NCBI GenBank assembly: GCA_963693315.1
Contig: OY856188.1
Span: forward strand, 192,598,766 to 192,662,765
DNA: 64,000 nucleotides
DNA from: Diogma glabrata
Taxonomy: Eukaryota; Arthropoda; Insecta; Diptera; Cylindrotomidae
Reading direction: 5' to 3'
The notes beneath the pieces are model-generated. The model had not been told where the DNA came from, searched no databases, and worked only from the letters and a program-made list of their open reading frames with translations. The position numbers and the translations under genes are program-made. Below are positions 45,996-57,139 of the stretch, piece after piece (the first letter of the stretch is position 1; each line of letters begins with the position of its first letter).

Positions 45996-46083
45996 TTTAG
46001 TATTTTTAAAATTCCACCGAATTAATAATAATAACTTGTAAATGTTATTATCATTAATTCGGTGGAACTTTTAAAATACTAAA
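45996..46083. repeat. 88-bp near-perfect hairpin
   Basis: Arms of 40 bases (TTTAGTATTTTTAAAATTCC, ACCGAATTAATAATAATAAC) pair with three mismatches around an 8-base loop. The outer 18 bases of the left arm are also repeated directly just before it (45976-45993). Hairpin size is like a miRNA precursor, but a small MITE is the simpler reading. Confidence 0.85.
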
Positions 46084-46139
46084 CTATTTAACGAATAATA
46101 ACTTAACCGAGTTTTAACTTTTCGACTAAAATTGGATAC

Positions 46140-47440
46140 AACGGAAAAATATGGAGGTGCTGAAATCTCAAGCTCTGAGATATAAAGACTTGGGTTTTGG
46201 TTAAGGATTTTGATATAGTTTCCGGCATAAAACTTTTATGAGGACATTGTTTTTAGTTTTGGGCAGCGATGTATATCAAACATAACTCTTTGTTAAAGTA
46301 TGTACAAGTATTAAAAGTAAAATCTCTGGTTAGAAATTTATTACAAAACTAACACGAAACATCAATTCGTTGCCGGAAAATTATAACAGATCATATATTA
46401 ACATAATTTAGTGAAAAGATGATACACTCAGCACACTACTCAAAAACCTCTCCATTTAGCGTTTCGAGAAAATACTACAAAATCACAAATTCGTATTTCT
46501 TTCAAAATTCCAAAAATATTGTAAAAAAAAAATAAAATCAGATTTTTTTCAAAATTCTAAAAATATTGCAAAAATTATAGAAAATCAATAATTAAAACTT
46601 TGTTCAAAAATTCTAAAAATATTGCAAAAATTATTACAAAATCAAAAATTGAAACTTTTTTCAAAATTCCAAAACTATTTCAAAAACTAGAATAAAATCA
46701 AATATTAAAACTTTTTCTAAATTCTAATAATATTCCAAAATTCTATTCAAACTTTTTTCAAAATTCTAAAAATATTGCAAAAATTATAACAATAGCAAAA
46801 ATTGAAACTTTTTTCAAAATTCTAAAAATTATAATAAAATCAAAAATTTAAAATTTTTCAAAATTCTAAAAATATTCCTAAAATTATAACAAAATCAAAA
46901 GTTAAAACTTTTTCCATAAATCTAAAAATCATTTATTTGACACACTTGAAAATATTTTTTTGACAAACTTTTAATGCAATAAAATTCTCAATAATAATAA
47001 TTTCATTCCATACAAATAACTAATTTTATTTTTTTCTAAAAAAATAAATGAAAATCATTCTTTTGACACACTTGACAACATTTTTTTGACAGACTTATAA
47101 TGCAATAATCTAGATTTTGGTCTCACATACCTATCCCGACTATCAAGATTTCTCCAAATTCAATTTTCGTACTCGTAATCACTTAAAATGAACGTTTTTT
47201 ATGCAAAAACTATGCAAATTTCCTTGTTTTGACACACTTGACGATTTTTTTGACACACTTCCGGGACAGTTATCGAACACATCGTCCTTTCGGCTCTTAT
47301 CATTGAGTATACCTATTTTGAGAAACAAACATTTTTGAAATCCCTCCAGCCGTTTTCTAGATTTTGTTGGTTGTTACGGCCGGCCTGCCGGCAGACAGAC
47401 ATACATTTTTTTTGCTAGGATTTTTCAAAACCGAAGTAAT
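46140..47440 (+). repeat. Repeat family R3, copy 2
   Basis: Head (GTGCTGAAATCTCAAGCTCT, GGCAGCGATGTATATCAAAC), minisatellite on TCAAAATTCTAAAAATATTG (46500-46930), TTTGACACACTTGACAA units, ATCCCTCCAGCCGTTTTCTA, a CGGCCGGCCTGCCGGC motif and a tail TCAAAACCGAAGTAA. Same strand as copy 1; shorter, with fewer minisatellite units. Nested in the insertion that splits the Helitron. Confidence 0.85.
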
Positions 47441-47579
47441 ACCCGCTAAGGTTCAGATGATGGTGGACAAATCATTAGTATTGCCTCATACAGCTACTGC
47501 AAAATTATAGTTCTTTCACTAGTTTTTTTAAATAATAACAATTCTTTTCAAAGCGCCAATCACATAAATCCTCAATTAA

Positions 47580-48060
47580 TTTGAAATTTATTCCAGTGAG
47601 CAGATGTATTCAAATGTCTCAAAAGCCTCTATTGGTTTTAACGTAAGCGTAACAAATTTTTGTAGCATTGGGTACATTGAGCTGCATCGATGTCTTACAT
47701 CCAAATTCAAACTACCTTTATTACCAACTTCTGTCTGTACGCACGTTTTGTTGAAAGATATAATTTCAGATTGTAAATCATTTAAAATATTTTACTATAG
47801 CAAGTTATCTAAAATCTCTACTATTATTTTTTCTTTCTAAAATTGTTTCATCCCTGATATCTTCCAAAAAAGAAAAGTCTTCGCCGTCATTGGCAGTATT
47901 AATTAAAATATTAAAATAAAAGTAATATTTTTTTATTTTACCAAGAAATTTTCAAAACCGCGGTTTGGTAAGTCTGTTTTCGGTTACGGTTTATTTGTTT
48001 CAAAACCTTCCGTTTTAGGTTTCGGTTAACCAAACCGTGAAACTCTACTAGTGATGTATA
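47580..48060 (-). pseudogene. Possible hAT remnant next to a palindromic GGTTTGGT segment
   Basis: On the - strand, LDVRHRCSSMYPMLQKFVTL (about 47710-47650) resembles the D-TRWNS.Y.ML block of hAT transposases, but with the key Trp lost. Beyond it, 47955-48045 has AACCGCGGTTTGG and GGTTAACCAAACCG motifs as in some hAT ends, and CTAGTGATGTA follows. Only short fragments match, so this is tentative. Confidence 0.35.
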
Positions 48061-49360
48061 ACTTTAAAACAAATGTTCTTTTCTCATAATAATATTTTTA
48101 GAATATTATCGTTCACTTTTTTTATTTGTCTAAGGCATAGGGCCCGAGGGGTGGTTTTTAAGAGGTGAAAAGTTGGAATACATATTAAACTATGTTCGAG
48201 AACATAACAGAAGATTTATTCTACATACCTAAATAAGAAGGGAGTCGAAAAAATGAGTAAACCTACATTTTTACTATGTCACCTTTGAAGTTAAGAGTAA
48301 GATGAGCTTAATCCTAATTTTCATGAAAATCAAATTTCAGAAGTATTGGTCTATTTTCATGTTCAGTTACTGTACTAAAAGTGTTGTGTAATCAAGTTCA
48401 CTGACGATTTTAATTTTTGCTTAAACACACGTGCAGTGATTTCATGTCGATGCATAACTGTTTGATCTAGCAATAACAAAATTTTTATTTCATTCCAGTT
48501 TGGATCGCACGTAAATGTGATGAACATATCTGGTCGGCCGTATGCACGCCCGAAAGTCATGCTTTCATGAATATATTCTTGCATATGGTGCGTACTACCA
48601 ACCATCAATATGATATGATGATGGAAGAATATATGCGGCACCGAATTTGTTGATATTAGTTGTTTTATCTACGTTACCGATGATAGCATCGCGCAAATGA
48701 ATGTACTCCTCGGAACGAATTTTTGCTAGATTAAATTTGAAGTATTGCAATCGCTCACTTTCAATTTTCACATACATATCGGATAATTTTGTTATCTTTA
48801 TTAGCACGAATCATCAGCCGATATCCGTAGAAGTTCATGGCGCTAACTTTCTTGTTAGTTTCTGCACCTATAAAATCAAATTATAAATAAGGTAAAAAGA
48901 AATTAATAATATCCACGTTGTATCTGAATATCTCGATCCTCAAATGGGTTACCAGCCATGACTACTGCAACTTCGTTAACAGTTGATACAATGTATCTGT
49001 CAGGGTGCTCTCCATATGGTACATTGTCTGCTTTAATAATAATTGCGTAACCTTCGTTTTGCAATCTGTTTGAAATAGTCTTGAACAACTGGAACCAAAG
49101 TTACCACTATTTTTCGTTCCTCAATTTTTGCGATGTGGTTATATTGTCAGCGTGTGTTATTTTGTTGCTCCTCATTACCCATAAAGTAAATTTGCAAAAA
49201 TTATGGATCAGCATCAGGCACTGAGAACAAAGAACCAATTTGATGATATACTTGTCCGTGAATCTTAAATTTTGATTCAAAATTACGATCATCCTCATTA
49301 TGAATGATTTTTGTTGCTCCAAATGAAGTCATTTGGAAACAAGAAGTGAATTTGTGAATT

Positions 49361-50387
49361 TTACATGGTCTGCTAATGGATCTACCGTTATATTTAACCT
49401 ACTTGTTGCAAATAATTAAACACAACGTAGAAGCCGAATTCCACTTGATCTAAGCGGAGTTCCACTCCTGGCAAAAAATCGAATTCCTTTTAAAAATTAT
49501 AGAATTCAACCATCATACGAGGCTACGAACTCTACAAACTCTACAAACTCCACAAACTTTCAAAATTAAATAATATAGTATGCTTTGTAAATTTTCTTTA
49601 AAATATTGAATAGTTTATTCTTCCTTTTGAAATTTGACAACCAAGCAGATAAGACGTTTTCCTGAAACTTAGAGTCATTAAAATTTGATCAGCACTTGTT
49701 TTAAATTATCTCAAAGAGATTGAAAAATTGTATTAAATTTGAGATTCAGTAATTTTCACAACAAACAAAAGATAAAAGAAAGTTGGTTCAACAATCGAGA
49801 AAAGTCTCACATTTCAAAATTTGTGAAAGAAAAACTAATGTAAGATAACTATTTCAAACTAATTAATTGATTGTAAATCTGATTGAAAAATGAATTATAG
49901 GTTTGAGTACTGCATTAAAAAGACAAGAAACATAAATTGAATTTTCGTCAAAGCGCATACTACAGACATTTTCCAACACTACTGTTATGGACTGTTTGTG
50001 CATGCCGTGTACGTCGACCAATATTTTCTCTTCGTTCACGATGCCGTTGGATTATTTATATAAATAGCGAAAGTTAAAATTAGGAAAAATGTTGAGGAAA
50101 TTTCATTAAAATATGGCTATTAGTTTGACTTGTGGCGAACATTTAAATTAAAACTTTTTAAAAATTTTGAATATGCGAGGTTTTTCGTTTAAAAAAATAA
50201 AAAAGTTTTTATTCTTTGTCAGATTTTTTTTTTCCGATTTATTTTATTTTTCACAATTCTAAATTTTAAATAATATAATCAATGTTAACAGTAAATATTA
50301 AAGTCAAAATCTAATCAAATAAATTTATGGAAATCAAATCCAGACAATTCGTTAATTAATTATAATAAGAAAACAGAACAAGTGTCG
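49361..50387. other. No gene seen; AT-rich
   Basis: Should contain the 5' part of the Helitron (left of Rep), but nothing recognisable remains. CTCTACAAACTCTACAAACT near 49530 is a short simple repeat. Confidence 0.4.
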
Positions 50388-50691
50388 ATGTCAAATATTT
50401 CAAGTTCTTCAGTATCTTTAACTTCAACCATTTCATCAGATTTATTTTCACAATTTCCATTAGATAGAGTCTCAGTTTTTAAGATGAATAATTTAGAAAA
50501 AGATAATGAATTGAGTGATTCGATAACTAGTTGAAGATGATAGTGAAAAATGCCGGACAATGCAACAATTAGTTGCATTATGGATTGGTGATATTGCTAC
50601 ACAACAAATTCTCCATATATTAGATAAAATATATACATTAACACCTCCGGAACGGTTACTTCTGTACCTGAGAATGCCATATAGTATATAG
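50388..50691 (+). pseudogene. Broken coding stretch resembling the N-terminus of RFX5/7-type proteins
   Basis: Two overlapping frames make a plausible coding run: an ATG at 50388 gives a Ser-rich 51-codon frame (MSNISSSSVSLTSTISSD then LFSQFP) ending TGA at 50541, and a frame shifted by one base runs DDSEKCRTMQQLVALWIGD, then ATQQILHILDKI, then PPERLLLYLRMP, to TAG at 50689. The pattern IL..(8-9)..E.L.LYL..P is how I remember the segment before the RFX DNA-binding domain in RFX5/RFX7 (LEKLYLYLQLPSG). A GTATAT right after CCATATA could be a splice donor. Codon composition is richer than the surrounding DNA. It may be an exon of a nested gene with a sequencing or real frameshift, or a retrocopy fragment. 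Identification is from memory of a short motif and is weak. Confidence 0.35.
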
Positions 50692-50884
50692 CGTTAATTC
50701 CTTGTGGTTTAAAATTCATCATAAATTGAATCCTTAAAGAATTTCAGTTGCTGCCAGACAATGTCAAGGTTGAAAGGTTGAAAGTATTACTTACTAAAGC
50801 ATACTCGCGCTCGGATTTGAACCTTGGAACATATAATTCAATATATTTGCCAGTTAACTTAACTCAATTATTAAAAAAACATGA

Positions 50885-50965
50885 TTTTAGTTGGAGTTGA
50901 ACCCTTAACTTTAATTTCCAAAAGTAATATCTCAACCACTAGTTCACCGAAACTCAATATTTGTA
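50885..50965 (-). repeat. tRNA-like sequence with A and B boxes (probable SINE head)
   Basis: On the - strand, TGAACTAGTGGTTG resembles an A box and GGGTTCAACTCC a B box at tRNA-like spacing. A second B-box-like GGTTCAAATCC, also on the - strand, lies at 50815-50825. Neither gives a clean cloverleaf. Confidence 0.4.
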
Positions 50966-51127
50966 GTAAATGTTGTACTTAGGGTTCCCTAGGATTGTTA
51001 TTCATTCCAATATAATATTTCTGTTGTCATCATTTCATTTAGATTCTTGTCCGTTATTAAGATTACCCATTAGTTTTTAATAATGCGTTTAAATGTTTTT
51101 ATGTGCTTTTGTTCTGGACGTCACTAT

Positions 51128-51275
51128 TAGTGAATTCTTTTCTACCTGTTCGGTACAAGTTCCGACACAGAATTAGCAAAATTTGTATTCTTTTGTAAAA
51201 ACGTAATACAAAAAAAACAAATTTGGATAATTGGGAGTCGGAACTTGTACAGAACAAGTAGAAAAGAATTCACTA
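51128..51275. mobile_element. 148-bp MITE with about 38-base terminal inverted repeats
   Basis: TAGTGAATTCTTTTCTACCT then GTTCGGTACAAGTTCCGAC on the left is mirrored on the right by GTCGGAACTTGTACAGAAC and GTAGAAAAGAATTCACTA, with two mismatches. TA at both outer edges could be the target duplication of a Tc1/mariner-type element. Non-coding. Confidence 0.88.
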
Positions 51276-52859
51276 TATGTTTTTTAAAACTAAACGAAAA
51301 TTCAGAGGAAAAAATTATTATTTATCTATGACCACAGTCCATGTAGGGTTTTTTCTGCCAGTTCTGTCATCCTTAAGCACAAACCTCTTTATTAGTGAGG
51401 GTCTGGGTCTTTCTCTCCGACGAAACCAACTAGCTGTTGTTGGACCACTTTGTATTATTCTTTGCAATTTCCTTAATTAAATCCGGTTAGATTTGATGAA
51501 TTCAATTAATGATTTACAGCAACTTTACTTTGACCGTAAATGGTTCGTATGACCTTATCGAATGTTATTAGGATTCTGCTTTCGATGATAGTTTCCAGCT
51601 TTCACTTCCATAGGCCGGCCGCTGGCCTATAAAATAAATTACGGAAATGCTCTATAAAAATCACTTTTACACTGTTTTTAAATTTTATTTCCTGTTTATA
51701 ATTAAAAATCATTTCCATGTTATAATAAGTTGTGAAAATAGATTAATTATGAAAACAAATTAATTCCAAGGAAAAAAGTAAAAATCGTTTAAAGTAATAA
51801 GATTATCGATTCATCTTCTAGAATCTGCTGTAAGAATGTAATACACTCATAACAATAAATATATTAAATTATGCGTATACGAAAATTTTATAAAAACTTG
51901 TAAGAATGAGGAAAAACAGTAAGAAATGTTTAATTATTTTTATCAATAAAACTAAGCATATCTAACACATGACAAAACTATAAACAATAAAATATACGTT
52001 ATAGTAATTATTACTTAATACAACAAAAATTAAAAACTTTTAAGATACGTGCGATTAAAAGTAATAAACACTTTTACCGGAAATTCAATAAATATGTGAA
52101 TACTACGTGATATCATTTTATTTTCGTTGTTTTTTCAATAATTACAGTTATTATTATTTAAAAAAACATAATTTATTAAAAAACAATTTACCTGACCTTC
52201 ACCATTTTCTTATCAATTTTTTTTTTATAAATATTTTCAATGTTTAAAATATTTATTATATATTTTTACTGAAATCGTGAGACTAAATTAAATTGTGCTC
52301 TGAATCTGAAACTTGTTGATCTTCTCAAGTATCTTAGTTTTTGCCTTTTTTTCTATTTTCGTTATCGACAATTGTAATTATAAGACCCATCCCTTAAATG
52401 TATTATCAAATATCAATTAACATAGAATTTGTTTGTTTATATTTTTGTTTATATAAAAATTATAAATGTAAGGAAAAATATAAATGAATTGATAAGAAAT
52501 GTTTTTGAAATTAATATTTGCTTGTTGTTGATTTATTTCTATAATTCTGATGAGATAGAGATTACAGGAATGTCAATTTCAATGACATTAAATATTTTTT
52601 AGACAGGATATCTAATAAAAGCCTTTAGAATAAAGTCAATGTTGTACCCTTTTGACCGACCACTAACTAACACATTAAATCGATTCCTTGGAAGCATACA
52701 ACTATTTCAGCCCACCCACCAATTCACGTTGTATGGGAAGATTAAACTTGAAATAAATAGAATGAGAACCTCAGTATAGTAAACTATAAAATGAAATATG
52801 TACTAAATTTCAATATGAGAATGATTAAGGTCAGATCGGTTGAGTTTTATGGACACTTG
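51276..52859. other. No gene seen; AT-rich
   Basis: No reading frame with a motif, and no repeat noticed. Confidence 0.4.
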
Positions 52860-53120
52860 TAAAGATGGTTTACATCATGCGCTTTAAGATGCCCGACCGG
52901 ATCATAATTGCGCTAGAATGCATTTGGGGCTGCAAGTTAATTGAATTTCTTCGGCAGCGCCTTGAGAATCAGATTTGGGGCGTAGTCTTGTTAGACCAGT
53001 TTTATATGTAAACTCGTCAATGGTTTCATTGACTTGGTTATCTGTGACCTTATGTAGAAAGCATTTCGCACCTTTCCTTAACTCTACGTAAAAGAAAACG
53101 GTCAACATGGTGTATTAAAG
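52860..53120 (-). other. Unidentified 68-codon frame with coding-like composition
   Basis: On the - strand, an ATG at 53106-53108 opens a frame that starts MLTVFFYVELRKGAKCFLHK and ends at 52902. The base composition is less AT-rich than the flanks and the residue mix is protein-like. I do not recognise a family. It lies just beyond the 3' end of the LINE fragments on the same strand, so a transposon origin is likely. Confidence 0.25.
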
Positions 53121-53149
53121 GATATGATAAGGTACATATCATCTTTTTG

Positions 53150-53235
53150 ACTGTCGTTTATTACACTTATCGGCCAAGAACTCTGTGTTTTAAGGCTCAT
53201 AAGTCCATCGTTCCAACTATCCAAATACGTAATTA
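53150..53235 (-). repeat. Second small piece of the LINE region near 54400
   Basis: TTACACTTATCGGCCAAGAA matches TTACACTCATCGGCCAGGAA at 54402-54421, and the following CCATCGTTCCAACTATCC is comparable with the sequence after the other copy. It is a decayed duplicate of the reverse-transcriptase thumb-region sequence. Confidence 0.5.
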
Positions 53236-53449
53236 TCCGTCTATACGCATGCAAATAGATATGGGGGATATATTATAGGGGATATTGACGAATATGCCAC
53301 CAGTCCGATTATTGACAACCACATTTTAATTTTATGTCATCAAATTTCTTAAAAAATTTTATTTTACCTCGTATTTTATTTTTATTTCATGAAATTTATT
53401 TTATGATAGAATTTCTTGTTTAGTTATCCATACTTAAACAAAATCTTAA

Positions 53450-54485
53450 ATCTTGCCTTTTTACGCTCCTTTCATTTTCAGTTCAATGCGTTCATCCACC
53501 TTCAAACTTCTATCCAACTCATTCGAATAAACCCATACAGCTAATTTGCCTCATTCTATCTAATTTTAAGATTTCAGTCAAACCTCTTCCACTCTGGAGG
53601 GAAATATACTGCGACATGATCTGGTCGTGCACAGCACACACTAGAATCAGATACTCAATATCCTCCACCACCTCCATATTTCGCACAAATTACTTTCAAT
53701 CATATGACGTTTGTACAAACAATCCTTCCAATTGCCATAGTTCATTCATATCCTCTCAATTTTTCTTATCATTCTTGTACTTCCATTCAGGTCCTTGTAA
53801 AATTTTCTTAATGAAGTACACATACTAGCTCTTTGTAATGTTTGCTTTTCATCTAACTTTCAAATTCAATCTACTATTTTTTCCAACTCATTTCCTGAAA
53901 CATCCTCAGTACATCTCTTGCATCCTTCTTTTCATACACAATACTTCCCCATTGAAACTACTCCTTTCCGCTAACATCTCAGCTCTTTCATTTCCAGAGA
54001 TCCGACTGTATGCTGGTATCCATTGTATGGATACGTCACACTGTTGTCTTTTCACTAGCTTATATATCATATCCACATATACAATGCCGTGGCTACCTAT
54101 GCTACCACGTATCACGTGGCACCAATCTTCATTTTAACCGAGTGCTTATAGGTTGTGACAGACACAAACACTCCCACTCCACATCCTTATTTATTCACAC
54201 TAGCATCTGTATACACGCGAAATATCTCTGATACAACAGGTTCACACTCAACCACATTCTTTTGATTTTAGTTTCATTCATTTCTTCCTTGCTATGTTTG
54301 CCAAAATCTAAACACACTGCAAGGTTTGCAGGTTTAAACCCTTGATCAATTCTCATCTTTCATCAATTTACGGCTCTTTTGATCACATTCAATCTTTTCT
54401 TACACTCATCGGCCAGGAACTCCATATGTTTCCTAAAGTTCAAGAACCGATCGATCCAAATACCTAAATACTTCACCTACATTCA
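53450..54485 (-). pseudogene. LINE fragment A: end of reverse transcriptase and RNase H domain
   Basis: Read right to left: a segment equivalent to YLGIWIDR, KHMEFLADECKKRLNVIKRA (54450-54365, broken frame) is the region after the RT palm in LINEs of the R1/I group. It is followed by an RNase H portion with VSIQWIPAYSRISGNERAEM (54045-53986), which matches the V.W.P.H.G..GNE.AD. motif with Tyr where the conserved His is normally found. The rest down to about 53450 has only traces. Several stops; not functional. Confidence 0.7.
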
Positions 54486-54489
54486 GTTG

Positions 54490-56215
54490 TTGCATCACAT
54501 ATGCAATGTGCTGTCATCAGCAAAACTATGAATTGAGTGCACTGTAGAAATAAGTAAATCATTAATGTATATTAGAAACAAGGTTGGTGAGAGTGCAGAA
54601 CCTTGAGGAACACCAGCATTGGTTGTGAAAATATTGGATGAAATACATCTAAATTAACATGAAATTGACGACTTGTAAGAAAACTTTGAATCAATGAAAC
54701 AGTAAGATGACCTATGCCATAAGATTTTAATTTAGGGTCAATCTTACTGCCTTTCTTCGATATGGGTTGTACACAAGCCAGCTTCCAAGAATCGGGAAAT
54801 ATTCCGGTTTTGTATGATAAATAGAAAATTTTCGATAGAATTGGAGCTAGTTGTATACCAAAGTTTTTCAGAATGAGGGATGGAATACTGTCAGGATATT
54901 GATTGATAGAAGCATTTTTCGTACAATGTTATATCGAAAAATAATTGGTTTCATTTTGGTTTCAACTGGGAGAATGGGTGTAGGAAAGTGGGGAGGTTCA
55001 ACTATGTTTGAGTTTTCTGCGAAAATACGCCCCAAAACATCCACCTTCTCTTTCGAGTCGCTCACGGGTATGTCATTTAGAACTAAGTTTGGAATAGAGG
55101 ATCGAGTTAAATTTCTCTGGACTGATTTAACTGCCTGAAAGAAACTACGAGAGGCAGATGGGTGCTTGGCGAATTTTTTTGCTTTCTTCTGGACAAAAGA
55201 GTCTTTGTTTTTTTTATGTTTTGTTTTTTTTGTATATACTGATATTTCTTGCTTTTTTATAGACAAAAAGGGTTTCTGGAGTTTTATTTGAGTTATAGGC
55301 CTTAAATGCTTTGCGTTTATTCCTCACCGCCACGTCAACGTCCCGCGTGAACCAAGGCTCAGTTTTAGGAGTGATGAGTCGATTTGGAATAAACTGCCGC
55401 ATTCCCTTTAATGACTTAAGAAATTCTTTATGCTGATGTGATAGGATCTTGCTCAGCACAACAAACAGATTTCCAATGTGTTTCTTCATAAAAGATTCTC
55501 AGTCCCTCCCAGTCATTGTGTTTATAATTCCAAATGTGACGAGGATTGACTTTAATTGGTGTAGGTGGTGTAAATTGTACTATCGCTGAAATAAGTAAAT
55601 AGGCCGATGATCCATCCAAGGGGTTGTTCAACTCATATCTTCGTTGTATCTGGTTCGTTTGTCAAAAACAGATCCAGCAAGTCATTGTGTTATGTTGTGT
55701 ATTATCATTCTCGTGGGGCACTATCATTTGAGTCAAACCATGATAATCTGCGAGTAACAGTTCTGTCTGTCTTCCTACGTCGTCAGTGCGTGATAAATAC
55801 TTTAGCCATTGTTTTTTTATGTATATTGAAGTCCCCAGGAATGACCAGTCTTGCTTTGGGGTAGTTTGTGATAATTTTCTCTATATTAGACAATATTTTA
55901 TCGAACAAAGGACATCCTGCAGGGGAGTTTGGGGATCTGTATAATCCTATTATGAGCATGGTTTCATCAACACCTGAGATCTTCAATGCCATAGAATTAT
56001 GGTGCTTATAGTTCGACTCGTAAGACTTAATTCTCATTTATGAAAGTGAATTTCGAACAAATACGCTGACACCATGTTTGTTATAAAGGCAATGTTACAA
56101 TTCGTAACTAGGTATCCGGTATTTATCTAAATCCAATTTCGATGCTTTGCCTCTGACAATTTTTTCTGTAAGAAACAATATATCAGGTTTATTGACATTG
56201 TAGGTACAGCTACTG
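54490..56215 (-). pseudogene. LINE fragment B: endonuclease and reverse transcriptase with an internal deletion
   Basis: Read right to left: endonuclease-reverse transcriptase of a non-LTR element. NVNKPDILFLTE (56200-56165), YRSPNSPA and IPGDFNIH (55935-55820) are AP-endonuclease motifs. RTDDVGRQTELLL and the WF(T)RDVDVAVRNKRKAFKAYN block (55355-55285) form the linker. FPDSWKLACVQPISKKGSK (54805-54745) is the start of the RT, then SYGIGHLTVSLIQSFLTSRQ, GVPQGSALSPTLFLIYINDL and the catalytic FADD (54625-54510). RT motifs between KKGSKIDP and LKSYGI, including the first catalytic Asp, are missing by deletion at about 54735. The frame also has shifts and stops. The sequence stops just after FADD, where fragment A begins. 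Confidence 0.82.
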
Positions 56216-56639
56216 AAATTCGGCCAGGCCTAAATTTACAACACTACACAATACAAACAAATCTGAGTATCTTTGTCACAAAAACATTCATCCAACATTC
56301 ATCCAGGTTTCATCCAACAGTAGCACGTTAAGGGAAAAGCAAAGAAAATGGACACAAAAGACTCTAACCAAATTGAAGATTAAATAAAAGAGTTAATTCG
56401 AGTAAGACAGAAGCAAGACCAAAAGAAGAAGTTCTTACTAATAATAACAAAGAAATTTTATATTGCTTGTTACCAGACAATATTAATAAAATTTATTCCT
56501 TTAAAATAATAAAATTGCAGAATGATTGCCTCGCTATCGCTGGTCTGATTTATTTCCCTTGTATATAGATTGAAAAGACACATAAGCTTATGTACCCATC
56601 CAGAACATTTGTTCGGAAATATCTGAATATCTCGTTCAG

Positions 56640-56845
56640 TTCATAAGAACTTTCCTAGGAAATTTCCTAGGAACTACATAATCATATGCTCTCCCCACGT
56701 CCAAAAATACCGCAACAATTATTTTATTGTCCTTTCCCACTTCCCGTACAAGCTTTTCAACACACTCTACTGCTAAGTAGTTCTTCCTGAAATCACATGT
56801 CGTTTCTGATAACAAACTATTCTCATTTATAAATGGGGGTGATTA
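56640..56845 (-). pseudogene. LINE reverse transcriptase fragment with FLDVGRAYD
   Basis: On the - strand, LLSETTCDFRKNYLAVECVE, KLVREVGKDN, IIVAVFLDVGRAYDYV (56835-56665) match RT motifs 2-3 (F.K..S..ECV, .AVFLDV..AYD.V), with the first catalytic Asp retained. It is of a different LINE type from fragment B (whose equivalent would read ALD.AKAFD) and probably belongs with fragment A, whose downstream part lies at 53450-54485. Confidence 0.72.
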
Positions 56846-57009
56846 TGTACCAGCTTTATTTCGTCATAACTCGCTTAGTTTTGGTGCTAGGGGCTTTTAT
56901 AAATAACAAAAATAAAGGTAGGTATAAATAACAAAAATAATAAGCACTTTTAAAAATGTTACGCATTCAGTAATGATCTATTACTGGCGAACAGTAATGC
57001 AACAATGGT

Positions 57010-57041
57010 CGAGTACTGGCAACCATGACTGCCAGTACTCG
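57010..57041. repeat. Perfect 12-base inverted repeat
   Basis: CGAGTACTGGCA and TGCCAGTACTCG around an 8-base loop. No T-run or A-run gives it another meaning; possibly the core of a small MITE. Confidence 0.75.
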
Positions 57042-57139
57042 GGCATTAAAAAAACTATAAAATAATATTTTCATATGTAAACAATAACAATAGTACTGTT
57101 AACCATTAATGTGCCAGTGCTTGGCCGTATTTCAAAGTC

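Larger units (their letters stand above)
44297..48375. mobile_element. 4.08-kb insertion into the Helitron, TA-flanked with short terminal inverted repeats
   Basis: The Helitron reading stops at LITQHF (48375) and resumes at VFGKTRCF (44305 downward), adjacent residues in intact Helitrons, so the DNA between is an insertion. Its ends are GTGCAGTAACC on the left and GTTACTGTAC on the right (10-base inverted repeat, one mismatch), with TA on both sides (44295-44296, 48376-48377); AAA also flanks both. It holds AT-rich non-coding sequence (44310-45300), microsatellites, a CXC-type coding remnant, a hairpin, repeat R3 copy 2 and a hAT remnant, so it is itself composite. The TA pair suggests Tc1/mariner-type integration, but no such transposase was seen. 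Confidence 0.72.
42619..49360 (-). pseudogene. Helitron Rep/helicase, broken by a 4-kb insertion and internal deletions
   Basis: Rolling-circle transposon replicase remnant, read right to left. From 49350: TSFGA-type N-terminal block (GQVYHQIGSL and DADP in broken frame), then PYGEHPDRYIVSTVNEVAVV (49020-48960), ETNKKVSAMNFYGYRLMIRA (48865-48800), ESERLQYFKFN and RSEEYIHLRDAI (48765-48680), ILPSSYHIDG, HMQEYIHESMTFGRAYGRPD (48580-48525), FITFTCDPNW and HEITARVFKQKLKS (helicase-like/Rep domain). After the insertion: HGPCGTLN, CTKTFPKTC, VDIDNRWVFPYSPLL (44100-43890), DEITRYQMGRYVSSNE, LAVHLENGQ, NDNHWDLTLADV (43800-43420), then the helicase Walker A motif DVPDGTGKT (about 42960) and the C-terminal INKSQGKTISICGLDLET, FSHGQLYIACSRVGKPSNLF (42745-42620). 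Most of the helicase between Walker A and the C-terminus is deleted at about 42842. Helitron ends (5' TC, 3' hairpin-CTRR) were not located. Confidence 0.9.

Noticed and set aside
45996..46083. miRNA precursor
   Set aside because: Stem length fits, but the sequence is low complexity and lies in a transposon-rich insertion with many similar hairpins. No expression evidence can be seen here.
44297..48375. Polinton/Maverick as the identity of the insertion in the Helitron
   Set aside because: The ends are AGTGC/AGTAC-like and a cysteine-rich gene remnant is inside, but the flanking duplication is TA or AAA rather than 6 bp, and no integrase, polymerase or capsid gene is visible.
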